Shown here: positions 1 to 5,861 of the stretch, piece after piece
Layout: each line of letters starts with the position of its first letter
How positions within the stretch are numbered: the first letter of the stretch is position 1
From: Candidatus Competibacteraceae bacterium
Lineage (GTDB): Bacteria > Pseudomonadota > Gammaproteobacteria > Competibacterales > Competibacteraceae
Reading direction: 5' to 3'
DNA length: 19,161 nucleotides
NCBI GenBank assembly: GCA_020445045.1
Contig: JAGRHI010000160.1
Span: forward strand, 2,409 to 21,569
Notes under the pieces: model-generated
Database searches by the model: none
Seen by the model: only the letters and a program-made list of their open reading frames with translations
What the model was told of the DNA's origin: nothing
Program-made: the position numbers and the translations under genes

Positions 1-289
1 CGGGCCAGATGACGTCGATCTGGAAAACATCGACATCGGCGGCGCCCGCCGCCAGCCATTGTTGATACAGGGCCAAGCGCGCCGTGGCCGAGTTGGGGGT
101 CGAGACGATGGTGACTTGGTTGCCGGTCTTTTTCGCCCGGGCTTCCGCGCCGGTTTTGCAGAATTCCAGTTCCTGTCCGACCGCGCCGCAGGAAATCGAA
201 AGCGTTTCGGCGTGGATCGCGTCGGCTTCGATCAGCGCCGCGCCGAATACCATGAAGATGAAAAAGCGAATAAAATAGCTGTTTTTCAT
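1..289 (-). CDS. ABC transporter substrate-binding protein (N-terminal part, runs off window)
   Basis: This is a partial gene: 96 codons are visible, starting at ATG 289 and leaving through the left edge. An RBS-like GAGG (297-300) sits seven bases upstream of the start. The N-terminus has a basic and hydrophobic signal sequence (MKNSYFIRFFIFMVFGAALI), then a mature start near AETLSISCGAVGQELEFCK. Next come TGNQVTIVSTPNSATARLALYQQWL and DVDVFQIDVIW. This pattern is typical of family 1 extracellular solute-binding proteins of the trehalose/maltose (ThuE-like) type, which capture sugars in the periplasm for an ABC importer. The permease and ATPase genes would lie outside the window to the left. 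The substrate cannot be told from this fragment. The family call is fairly firm; the sugar specificity is inference. Confidence 0.8.
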   Translation of the reverse strand, partial: MKNSYFIRFFIFMVFGAALIEADAIHAETLSISCGAVGQELEFCKTGAEARAKKTGNQVTIVSTPNSATARLALYQQWLAAGAADVDVFQIDVIWP

Positions 290-300
290 GGTGATACCTC

Positions 301-841
301 GCTACGGCTTATCGGGCGTACCACCGAGATCCATGCGGGCTGGGTGCGCAATTTCACCTCGCCACAGCCAAACGTGTAGGGGATGATCGTTACTCTATCA
401 GTCTTCTGATTCCTGCTTGAATTTCAACCCTCCGAATCCTCTTTCTCATGAACGACTTCCATCAAGGGGCAAGGCGAAGGCGTTTCCGGTCGTGACGTGA
501 CATTGTTCGATTGATTGGCGCGGGTACTGAAACGGGTATATGTCACAAAAATATTTGCTAAAATTCAAGAAATAGTGACAATCATGTCAACATGAAGTCG
601 TGGTTGTTGCAGGCGCTTGATGAATGACACTGTGATCAGTGTCAATGAGGATGCTTGCCGGTGATGCGTTCTGCTGCGTCCATCACGCTTCGTAACGTCC
701 GGTGAGTTCCGTGAGGGCGGCGACCAGTCGGAATACCCAGGGAGATGGAGTCATGTTGAATGATATACTGCTGATAAAATATATATTTATCAAAATATTA
801 TCATCGGTGATGACAGATCATGGTAGATATACAGAAACTAT
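301..841. other. Intergenic region without a recognisable gene
   Basis: About 540 bp between the minus-strand sugar-binding protein gene and the first MITE-like element. No ORF with recognisable protein character was seen on either strand. It must hold the promoter of the leftward gene, but no convincing -35/-10 pair could be fixed. It contains a 20-bp palindrome (625-644), an AT-rich palindrome GATAAA-N7-TTTATC (773-791), and a wide TGTCAC/GTGACA pair (541-546 and 575-580). Confidence 0.6.
625..644. promoter_or_regulatory. Operator-like 20-bp palindrome
   Basis: TGACACTG and CAGTGTCA are perfect 8-bp inverted arms around the centre TGAT. Size and symmetry fit the binding site of a dimeric repressor, for example a LacI- or GntR-type regulator of the sugar transporter. 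It lies 336 bp upstream of that gene's start, which is far for a simple operator. The role is inference; only the symmetry is seen. Confidence 0.35.
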
Positions 842-957
842 TTCTACTTTGTCAGATTACAGGCAAGCATTTGATTTATAAGGTTTTATCAATTTCGCCA
901 ATTTTATGTGAATTTTAGCAAAATCAATAGGTTGCGTTCTAATCTGACAAAGTAGAA
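842..957. mobile_element. MITE-like element, 116 bp, with 18-bp terminal inverted repeats
   Basis: TTCTACTTTGTCAGATTA (842-859) and its exact reverse complement (940-957) bound a 116-bp AT-rich segment. CTAT lies directly outside both ends (838-841 and 958-961), which fits a 4-bp target duplication. The interior has further imperfect inverted symmetry and no ORF that could be a transposase. This is the build of a non-autonomous miniature inverted-repeat element moved by a transposase elsewhere. The IS family that mobilises it was not identified. It is a different sequence from the 121-bp MITE found at 3639 and 19037. Confidence 0.7.
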
Positions 958-971
958 CTATATAATCACTT

Positions 972-1002
972 GTTGTCGCGGACGCTTCGCGCCCGCGACA
1001 AC
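972..1002. repeat. Palindromic hairpin repeat, copy A
   Basis: GTTGTCGCGG and CCGCGACAAC form a perfect 10-bp stem around an 11-base loop containing GCTTCGCGC. A near-identical hairpin in the opposite orientation, one base shorter, lies at 8227-8256 inside the degenerate attC region after the M6 protease gene. Copy A abuts the attC site that opens the cassette array. Confidence 0.6.
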
Positions 1003-1132
1003 GGGGCGGCGGATACCCATCCGCATGGTTGCTTGGCGCTTCGCGCCGCACAACCACGCGGATCAACCTGACATCGCCCGTCCAAAGTTTCATTTTGTCC
1101 GGGCGCGCAGGTTATCCGCCGCCCCGTTAGCC
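997..1132 (+). other. attC site 0 (integron recombination site, left end of visible array)
   Basis: The left arm CGGGGCGGCGGATA (1002-1015) pairs with TATCCGCCGCCCCG (1113-1126). The right box GTTAGCC (1126-1132) matches the GTTRRRY core where IntI cuts. The left core is weak (CGACAAC). At about 136 bp it is at the long end of the attC range. A nested hairpin, GGTTG...GGCGC-TTC-GCGCC...CAACC (1025-1054), fills much of the central loop. It opens the cassette carrying the M15 peptidase. Confidence 0.7.
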
Positions 1133-1180
1133 ATATCAACATCGGATTAGCACTATCCTATTAACCAATGAGGTCTGGAT

Positions 1181-1966
1181 ATGAAAACCCCCCTAAACAA
1201 AGTTGAGATAATATCGATATATAAAGTTCATGGTGAAAGAGTATTACTTCCTGAACGAATGGCTAAATCGACACCAGACACGCAAACAGCACTTAAAGCA
1301 ATCTCAATTGATTTGAAAGATGCCGGTGGAAAGCTTGTTTTATCAGATTTATTTAGAAGTTATGATATGCAGTTGCAAGCTCACTTAGATTGGAAAACAG
1401 GGAAAAAGAGGGCATATAGCCCACCGCCTGGCGGAAGTTTACATGAAGCCGGTCGAGCGTTCGATTTGTCACTGAAAGACATGAAAATAAAACTATCCGA
1501 TTTCTGGGATATTGCAAAAGCTCATGGGATGGTTCCAATCATTTCTACGCCTGACAAACGAAAAAGTGAGGCTTGGCATTTCGAGTGCAGAGGTAGTCAC
1601 CAAGTTGTATATGACTACTATAAGGATGGTCATGGAGCAAACATGAAGCCTTACAAAGCCATGGCCGCTTCCAGCATACTTTCGATAGGTGTGATTGTAG
1701 ATAAATATGATAGTAATCAAGAAGCAGCTTATCTCCAATCATGCCTGGTAAGATTAGGTCTTAAACTCGGAAATATTGATGGATTAATTGGCAGGAAAAC
1801 AAAACAAGCTGTTGCAGATGCAGGAAGTACATATACCAATCTTGAGGAAGCAATTGTATTCGTTGAGGATGAAATGCAAAAGAAGTACCCAAATGAGTTT
1901 AGAAAAACAATTTCGGATGAAGGGGATATATTTGACTATGATGTTCCAGAAGACGTAGATGGCTAA
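1181..1966 (+). CDS. M15-family D-Ala-D-Ala peptidase with peptidoglycan-binding-like C-terminus (integron cassette)
   Basis: The product is 261 residues and starts after GAGG (1170-1173). It has the zinc peptidase M15 signature: SLHEAGRAFDLS with H88 and D95, and EAWHFE with E130 as the probable catalytic base and H133 as the third zinc ligand. The family cleaves peptide cross-links or D-Ala termini in murein (VanY, VanX, phage endolysins). Residues about 181-215 (AAYLQSCLVRLGLKLGNIDG and onward) resemble a peptidoglycan-binding type 1 repeat. No signal peptide is visible, so it is either cytoplasmic or released by another route, as endolysins are. The stop codon TAA lies inside the left core box of the following attC, as is usual for cassette genes. 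The gene is AT-rich compared with the M6 and sulfatase genes. The family call is firm; the biological role is open. Confidence 0.85.
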   Translation: MKTPLNKVEIISIYKVHGERVLLPERMAKSTPDTQTALKAISIDLKDAGGKLVLSDLFRSYDMQLQAHLDWKTGKKRAYSPPPGGSLHEAGRAFDLSLKDMKIKLSDFWDIAKAHGMVPIISTPDKRKSEAWHFECRGSHQVVYDYYKDGHGANMKPYKAMAASSILSIGVIVDKYDSNQEAAYLQSCLVRLGLKLGNIDGLIGRKTKQAVADAGSTYTNLEEAIVFVEDEMQKKYPNEFRKTISDEGDIFDYDVPEDVDG

Positions 1967-2013
1967 CATGCGCATCCAGCGGACGCGCCAAAGGCGCGCG
2001 CCTGACGTTAGCT
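1961..2013 (+). other. attC site 1
   Basis: The left core GGCTAAC (1961-1967) and right core GTTAGCT (2007-2013) bracket 39 bases containing GCGCC/GGCGC pairing (arms near 1985-1998). At 53 bp it is a short, compact attC. The stop of the M15 peptidase gene overlaps the left core. This is the clearest pair of canonical core boxes in the window. Confidence 0.85.
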
Positions 2014-2034
2014 TCATAGTAGGAGAATCAAACA

Positions 2035-2616
2035 ATGCCCAACGAAAAGCGCATGAACATTCTTCAAGCTATCGATAGCCGGACAAAGGTTATGGCTTTG
2101 ATAGCATTAATTGCTGAAGCGCTATTCCTGGGCTCGTTGGCTACACTTCCATCTAGTGAAACTTTGTATGCGCTGATAGCCTGCGCAGTTATTCTTATTG
2201 TTACACTTGGAGGTATAGTTTTAGTTGAAGTTACCGAAATCCGAACAAAGCGAGCTGCGTTGAATCCTGACAGTAAAGACTCACATTCGTGTTCTCACAC
2301 AAATATTCCAGAGAATATTCGTAATGAGCTTAGTCTTCCCTTCCTCGTCAGGCGGGATAAGCAAAGCGAGGATCAAAGGGAAATTCTCGACTTTATAGAA
2401 CGGCGTACGGCCGCAGGAGGGAGTGTTTCTCAAAAGGAATTGGAAGATCAGTTTGCCAAACATGTAGGTCGATATGTCTATTGGCGTCTAGAAGTCCTTC
2501 AGTATCTCGGGTTCTTACAAAAAGTAGATACAGGTGAGAAGCATGGTGACAAGCCGCGTTTTAGTTATAAACTATCGAGCGAATATAAGAAGGAACGCAC
2601 CTCTACGTTTGGATAG
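2035..2616 (+). CDS. Two-TM membrane protein with cytosolic helical/winged-helix-like tail (cassette gene, function unknown)
   Basis: The product is 193 residues; AGGAG (2021-2025) stands nine bases before the start. Two hydrophobic segments are visible at about residues 19-38 (VMALIALIAEALFLGSLATL) and 45-66, joined by a short loop (PSSETLY). The rest is soluble: DQREILDFIERR, then GSVSQKELEDQF, VYWRLEVLQYLGFLQK and FSYKLS. The order helix, helix, beta-hairpin-like end resembles a winged-helix fold, but this is a reading by eye without a family match. The gene fills one cassette between attC 1 and attC 2. No function is assigned; a membrane-tethered sensor or regulator is one possibility. 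Confidence 0.75.
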   Translation: MPNEKRMNILQAIDSRTKVMALIALIAEALFLGSLATLPSSETLYALIACAVILIVTLGGIVLVEVTEIRTKRAALNPDSKDSHSCSHTNIPENIRNELSLPFLVRRDKQSEDQREILDFIERRTAAGGSVSQKELEDQFAKHVGRYVYWRLEVLQYLGFLQKVDTGEKHGDKPRFSYKLSSEYKKERTSTFG

Positions 2617-2645
2617 GTAATGCCGGATTTGCAGATGCCTAGCGA

Positions 2646-2724
2646 AGCTAACATTCAAATCCAGCCGCGCCAAAAAGCAGAGCGAAGCGGCGCTTTTTGG
2701 CGCGGCTGGATTTGAGCGTTCGGC
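2646..2724 (+). other. attC site 2 with a perfect 23-bp stem
   Basis: The left core AGCTAAC (2646-2652) and right core GTTCGGC (2718-2724) flank two 23-base arms (2656-2678 and 2692-2714) that are exact reverse complements, with a 13-base loop. Most attC sites have unpaired extrahelical bases that set polarity; none is obvious in these arms. The right core departs from GTTRRRY by one base. Confidence 0.8.
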
Positions 2725-2757
2725 ATCTAGGCGAACTACAAACATTCGGAGGCCGAC

Positions 2758-3447
2758 ATGGTTACTCAGATCCACTTCACCACCCAATGCAAGTCGATTG
2801 CTGCTGAACTCTATGCACCGGCTGGGACTGGGATCTCAGAAACTGGTTTAGTCGTCGTCACGTACGGCAGTGATGGCCTGACCGACAATCTGAGCGGACC
2901 TTGGGCCACTATGATTCGCGACTACGCTGAGTCGCTGGCAAACTCCGGCTTGGTTGCGATGATTCCGGATTATTTCGCCGTGACAGGAACACAGCCGGGT
3001 CCGTCCATCTTTGACGTAATTGCCGAGCACAGAGATAAGTGGCAGTCGGCAATCTCGGACGCAATCGATCATGCAAGAACAACCTCATTGGTTAGCACAT
3101 CGCGCATCGGTCTCTTGGGATTTTCTCTTGGAGGTCATCTCTGCCTGCGACTTCGCGACAAGGCAGATGTACTGGTTGAGTATTTTGCGCCGGTCCTCGA
3201 CGGAATCGGTACACCTGGAAATTTAACGCACGCTCAGATTCATCACGGCACAGCGGATAGTCTACCCGGTACGGGCTTCTCAAATGCCGAGGCCATCAAG
3301 ACAACGCTCAAACGTGAAGGAACATCGACAGAGTTGTTTGCGTATGCCGGTGCCAGCCATGGCTTCATAGGCGACGATCAAGCCAATACCGACGCACGCA
3401 AGCTTTCGAAGGATCGGACGCTCGAATTTTTCCGGTCGCATCTCTGA
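2758..3447 (+). CDS. Dienelactone-hydrolase-like alpha/beta hydrolase (cassette gene)
   Basis: The product is 229 residues and starts after a strong GGAGG (2747-2751). The fold markers of the dienelactone hydrolase family are present: GLLGFSLGGHLCL carries the nucleophile S123 in a GxSxGG elbow, HHGTADSLPG offers D167 as the acid, and AGASHGF gives H201. Length suits the family (about 220-240). No signal peptide is visible, so a cytoplasmic esterase or lactonase is likely; the substrate is unknown. The next gene, for a DUF1304 protein, starts 25 bases downstream with no attC between, so the two would have travelled as one two-gene cassette. It is moderately GC-balanced compared with the AT-rich flanking cassettes. 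Confidence 0.85.
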   Translation: MVTQIHFTTQCKSIAAELYAPAGTGISETGLVVVTYGSDGLTDNLSGPWATMIRDYAESLANSGLVAMIPDYFAVTGTQPGPSIFDVIAEHRDKWQSAISDAIDHARTTSLVSTSRIGLLGFSLGGHLCLRLRDKADVLVEYFAPVLDGIGTPGNLTHAQIHHGTADSLPGTGFSNAEAIKTTLKREGTSTELFAYAGASHGFIGDDQANTDARKLSKDRTLEFFRSHL

Positions 3448-3472
3448 AATCAACCAAAACGAGTAAATAGCC

Positions 3473-3661
3473 ATGCTTTTTCTATCCCTCGTGATTTTGG
3501 TCACCTTGATCCACATAGCTATCGCCGTTATCGAAATATTGTTTTGGCGGCAGCCAATAGTCCATAGCCAACTTGGTTATAATATTGATGAAGCGAGAAA
3601 AGTGGCGCCGATTGTTGCAAACGCCGGCCTGTATAATAGACATTATCAGAAACAATCATGA
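3473..3661 (+). pseudogene. DUF1304 membrane protein gene, truncated by MITE insertion
   Basis: The first 56 codons read MLFLSLVILVTLIHIAIAVI, then EILFWRQPIVHSQLGYNIDEA and VAPIVANAGLYN, a close match to the start of the DUF1304 family of small four-helix membrane proteins (about 110-120 residues). In the family the text continues as GLYNGFLAAGL. Here it breaks after GLYN into MITE sequence and ends at TGA 3659-3661. The expected remainder is not found after the MITE, so the 3' half is missing rather than merely interrupted. The gene follows the hydrolase gene by 25 bases. Its product would lack most transmembrane helices and is probably non-functional. Confidence 0.8.
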
Positions 3662-3759
3662 AAATTTTATCACTTTTAGATCAACTCATTGATCATAAAT
3701 GAATTTTCATATGATCATGCTTATTTGTTAAGATTATTTTTTTTGTTTCTGATAATGTC
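3639..3759 (+). mobile_element. MITE, 121 bp, copy 1
   Basis: Terminal inverted repeats GACATTATCAGAAACAA (17 bp, left) and the exact complement (right) bound a 121-bp AT-rich element. TAATA lies outside both ends (3634-3638, 3760-3764). This may be a 5-bp target duplication, or a TA duplication in a preferred AT-rich target as in the IS630/Tc1-mariner group. A second copy at 19037-19157 is inverted and identical by eye. The right half carries an open frame that reads out into the next ORF. Confidence 0.85.
3728..3756 (+). promoter_or_regulatory. Possible outward promoter in MITE right end
   Basis: TTAAGA (3728-3733), a 17-base spacer, and GATAAT (3751-3756) form a plausible sigma-70 pair pointing out of the MITE toward the small ORF and lipase. 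The -10 box is part of the terminal repeat. The same pair occurs in copy 2 at 19063-19068 and 19040-19045 on the minus strand. This is inference from consensus only. Confidence 0.3.
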
Positions 3760-4021
3760 TAATAGACAAGTAATTCAAGGAGCGAAGTCTGAGGCCGAAT
3801 CCGTTGCCAAGGAGACTGGCGAAAAAATTGAAAAATGGCTAGTGTTGAAAATCAAAGACGAAATTGATTCCGATGAGTTGGAGGCTTTATTGAACGCACG
3901 AAGAAGAACAGTAAGGCAATTTCTAAACTCGCAAGAAATTGCAGTTAAAGCTCAATTAGAAAAGGTAACTATTGGATTGATAGATCTTGTATTAAATAAG
4001 GCTCTAGATGCAATTCTATAA
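3755..4021 (+). CDS. Small helical protein, N-terminus supplied by MITE (cassette gene remnant)
   Basis: From ATG 3755, inside the MITE terminal repeat, this encodes 88 residues starting MSNRQVIQGAKSEAESV. An in-frame start at 3689 would add 22 MITE-encoded residues including a hydrophobic stretch (AYLLRLFFLFLIM). The native part is rich in charged, probably helical sequence: ETGEKIEKWLVLKIKDEIDS, ELEALLNARRRTVRQFL, then a more hydrophobic end (TIGLIDLVLNKALDAIL). No family is recognised. The gene has lost its own 5' end: neither an attC nor an RBS lies between the broken DUF1304 gene and this frame. It precedes the lipase gene by 117 bases and may have been its partner, for example an accessory or immunity protein, but that is speculation. 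Confidence 0.5.
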   Translation: MSNRQVIQGAKSEAESVAKETGEKIEKWLVLKIKDEIDSDELEALLNARRRTVRQFLNSQEIAVKAQLEKVTIGLIDLVLNKALDAIL

Positions 4022-4056
4022 AAGCACTTAAAAGCTATACATGGGAAGTCAAAATC

Positions 4057-4110
4057 GCTGCTTCGCTCTGGTTTTTCCTCCTGTGATGGCGGCGTTACGA
4101 GTGAAGCAGC
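4057..4110 (+). other. Inverted repeat, possibly a decayed attC
   Basis: GCTGCTTCGCT (4057-4067) pairs with AGTGAAGCAGC (4100-4110) with one G-T wobble position. The loop contains TTTTTCC...GGCGGCGTTACGA, which resembles the right half of the other attC sites (TTTTCCGCC...GCCGCCCCGTTAGGC). The left core box is not found. It lies between the small ORF and the lipase gene, where a cassette border would be expected if they are separate cassettes. Confidence 0.3.
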
Positions 4111-4138
4111 TAAAATATCTCTAAAATATGGGGGTAGT

Positions 4139-4984
4139 ATGGAAGAGAAAAAAGATTTCGCTATTATTAGATCTGACGATGAATATGTTGAAGTTAAGAA
4201 AATACTTAACGGGGAACATGACACAGCTCTTAGATTTACTTCGCAGTATGCTGCGTTGAGTGCTACTGTATACGAGGATGATACGGATGGCTTAAAGGAA
4301 ATGGTTTCAGATTGGAAGAAGATAAATATCAAATTCGAAGAATATAGGCCACTCAGAAAAGGCAAATGGTTAGAAGGTCTAAAGGTAGACTCATACTATA
4401 AAAAAGAAGATGGTGTTGTTTATGTGGGAATAGTATTTCGTGGTACGAGATTTACAAAATGGAAAGACTGGTACTCCAATGCAAATTGGATAACTCGTTT
4501 TGTACCATTCGTGCATAATGCGTACGAGCAAACGTTGTTACAAATAAACCCATATGTGGAGGCAATAGAGGAGTATTTGAAGAAAGGGAAGATTGCTATG
4601 GAAGGGGGAGAGGTGAAGTTTACAGCAACTGGGCATTCTTTAGGTGGCGGATTAGCGCAGCAAGCCGCTTATGCTTCAAAAAAAATTGAAACCGTTTTTG
4701 CATATGACCCCTCTCCAGTAACCGGATATCATTCGGTAAACAAAATCCAAAGAGAAAAAAACTGTATGGGTTTGAAGATTTATAGGATTTGGGAGAAAGG
4801 GGAGGTATTGCAATTTTTACGTCTTTTAACAAAAACAGCACAAAAACTTACTTTTAAACCAAATATTAACCCAAGAATAGTAGAGGTTAGGTTTGATTTT
4901 ATGGTAAATATGGGACCCATCAATCAACACAGCATGGCGACACTGGCAATTTTCCTTAGAGATGTAGAACAGGGCGGCGGATAA
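4139..4984 (+). CDS. Class 3 lipase-fold hydrolase (cassette gene)
   Basis: The product is 281 residues; a purine-rich GGGGG (4131-4135) precedes the start. It carries the markers of the class 3 lipase fold: VGIVFRGTR near residue 100, the region that shapes the oxyanion hole, and FTATGHSLGGGLAQQAAY with nucleophile S167 in GxSxG. FAYDPSPV (D190) fits the acid position, and H199 (GYHS) or H274 near the C-terminus (QHS) could be the catalytic histidine. No signal peptide or transmembrane segment is seen, which is unusual for a nutritional lipase and more like cytosolic or effector-type phospholipases. The gene is strongly AT-rich. Its stop codon lies inside the left arm of the following attC. 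The fold is well supported; substrate and role are not known. Confidence 0.85.
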   Translation: MEEKKDFAIIRSDDEYVEVKKILNGEHDTALRFTSQYAALSATVYEDDTDGLKEMVSDWKKINIKFEEYRPLRKGKWLEGLKVDSYYKKEDGVVYVGIVFRGTRFTKWKDWYSNANWITRFVPFVHNAYEQTLLQINPYVEAIEEYLKKGKIAMEGGEVKFTATGHSLGGGLAQQAAYASKKIETVFAYDPSPVTGYHSVNKIQREKNCMGLKIYRIWEKGEVLQFLRLLTKTAQKLTFKPNINPRIVEVRFDFMVNMGPINQHSMATLAIFLRDVEQGGG

Positions 4985-5049
4985 GCCAACATCGGCCCCA
5001 AAGCCTTCTGTTTTTCCGCCCTCGCGGCTTATCTGCCGCCCCGTTAGGC
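4964..5049 (+). other. attC site 3
   Basis: The left arm GGGCGGCGGATAAGCC (4972-4987) pairs with GGCTTATCTGCCGCCC (5026-5041) with one mismatch. The right core GTTAGGC (5043-5049) is canonical; the left core is degenerate (GTAGAAC, 4964-4970). The centre AAAGCCTTCTGTTTTTCCGC is shared in similar form with attC 4, and more distantly with the site after the M6 gene, suggesting a lineage-specific attC type. Confidence 0.85.
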
Positions 5050-5106
5050 GAGCCTCGGAGAGGATTGTTTCTCCATCGTGTTCTAATGATCCAAGGAGAC
5101 AAGGTG

Positions 5107-5682
5107 ATGTGGAGGTCCTTCGCGCTACTCATCCTCACGGGGAGCCTGTACGCATGCGCCACAATACCGCCCACTGACATTCAATCACCGACACCTTCCC
5201 AGCATCAATTGGTCGTAGTGGACATCGACGGCACGCTGACACCGAATCCGATTGATGTGGGGAAAGCTCGCCCAGGCGCAGCAGATGCTCTGCGGGCATT
5301 TGCTCAAAAAGGCTACAAGATTGTTTACATAACGGCTCGAACTCCCCTTTTTCAGTCTGGCTTGCAGGACTGGCTTCGTCAGAACCACTTTCCCGACGGA
5401 CCCCTGCATGTCGCTCAAAACAGTCAAGAGCGGGATGATGTTGCAGGCTTCAAGGCCAGGATACTAGAAACCTACGTGAAGGCAGGTTGGGACTTATCCT
5501 ATGCATATGGGGACTCGTCAACTGACTTTGAGGCTTATGCCAAGGCCGGTATCCATCCCACGCACGTTTTCGCTCTTAAGCGGAGAGGAAGCCCAACATG
5601 CCAATGGGGCGTATTCAATGCCTGCCTTGACGGGTGGGAAACACAGCTGAGCTACATTGGCGGCCAACCGAAGGCGAGGTGA
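5107..5682 (+). CDS. HAD-superfamily phosphatase, predicted lipoprotein (cassette gene)
   Basis: The start at 5107 is chosen because AAGGAG (5093-5098) lies eight bases upstream and because it yields a clean lipoprotein signal, MWRSFALLILTGSLYAC, with C17 in a lipobox. The frame stays open upstream to 5065, but that would bury the signal. The product is 191 residues. VVVDIDGTLTPN gives the HAD motif I aspartates D39 and D41, ITAR supplies the motif II threonine, and YAYGDSSTDFEAY is a motif IV-like region. The overall text resembles LNS2-type or acid-phosphatase-like HAD proteins. It would dephosphorylate an unknown substrate at the membrane, in the periplasm. It forms its own cassette between attC 3 and attC 4. 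Confidence 0.85.
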   Translation: MWRSFALLILTGSLYACATIPPTDIQSPTPSQHQLVVVDIDGTLTPNPIDVGKARPGAADALRAFAQKGYKIVYITARTPLFQSGLQDWLRQNHFPDGPLHVAQNSQERDDVAGFKARILETYVKAGWDLSYAYGDSSTDFEAYAKAGIHPTHVFALKRRGSPTCQWGVFNACLDGWETQLSYIGGQPKAR

Positions 5683-5750
5683 GCTCATTCATCGGCGGTC
5701 AAAGCCTTCGGCTTTTCCGTCCTCGCGGCTTATCCGCCGCCTCGTTGGGT
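5662..5750 (+). other. attC site 4 (partly degenerate)
   Basis: The right half is typical: GGCTTATCCGCCGCC followed by GTTGGGT (5744-5750). The left half is worn: GGCCAAC (5662-5668) may be the core, and only CGAGG (5674-5678) and GGCGG remain of the usual long arm. The centre AAAGCCTTCGGCTTTTCCG matches attC 3. The stop of the HAD gene lies inside. Excision through this site may be impaired. Confidence 0.7.
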
Positions 5751-5861
5751 TTCGGCCCGCGCGGATCTTCCGAGCAGTCTGCCAGAACTTGTGGAACGCA
5801 TTTGCGAGGTCTCACTCAGAATAAATAATTGCCGTTGCACCTGTTCACCAGGAGGTGTGTC

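Noticed and set aside
59..379. Plus-strand ORFs at the left edge
   Set aside because: They lie opposite the sugar-binding protein gene, whose translation is clearly family-like.
857..1093. Minus-strand 78-codon ORF
   Set aside because: It is made of the MITE end, the hairpin repeat and the attC arms; it has no protein-like character.
5669..5750. Rho-independent terminator after the HAD gene
   Set aside because: The inverted symmetry is better explained by attC structure, and no T-tract follows.
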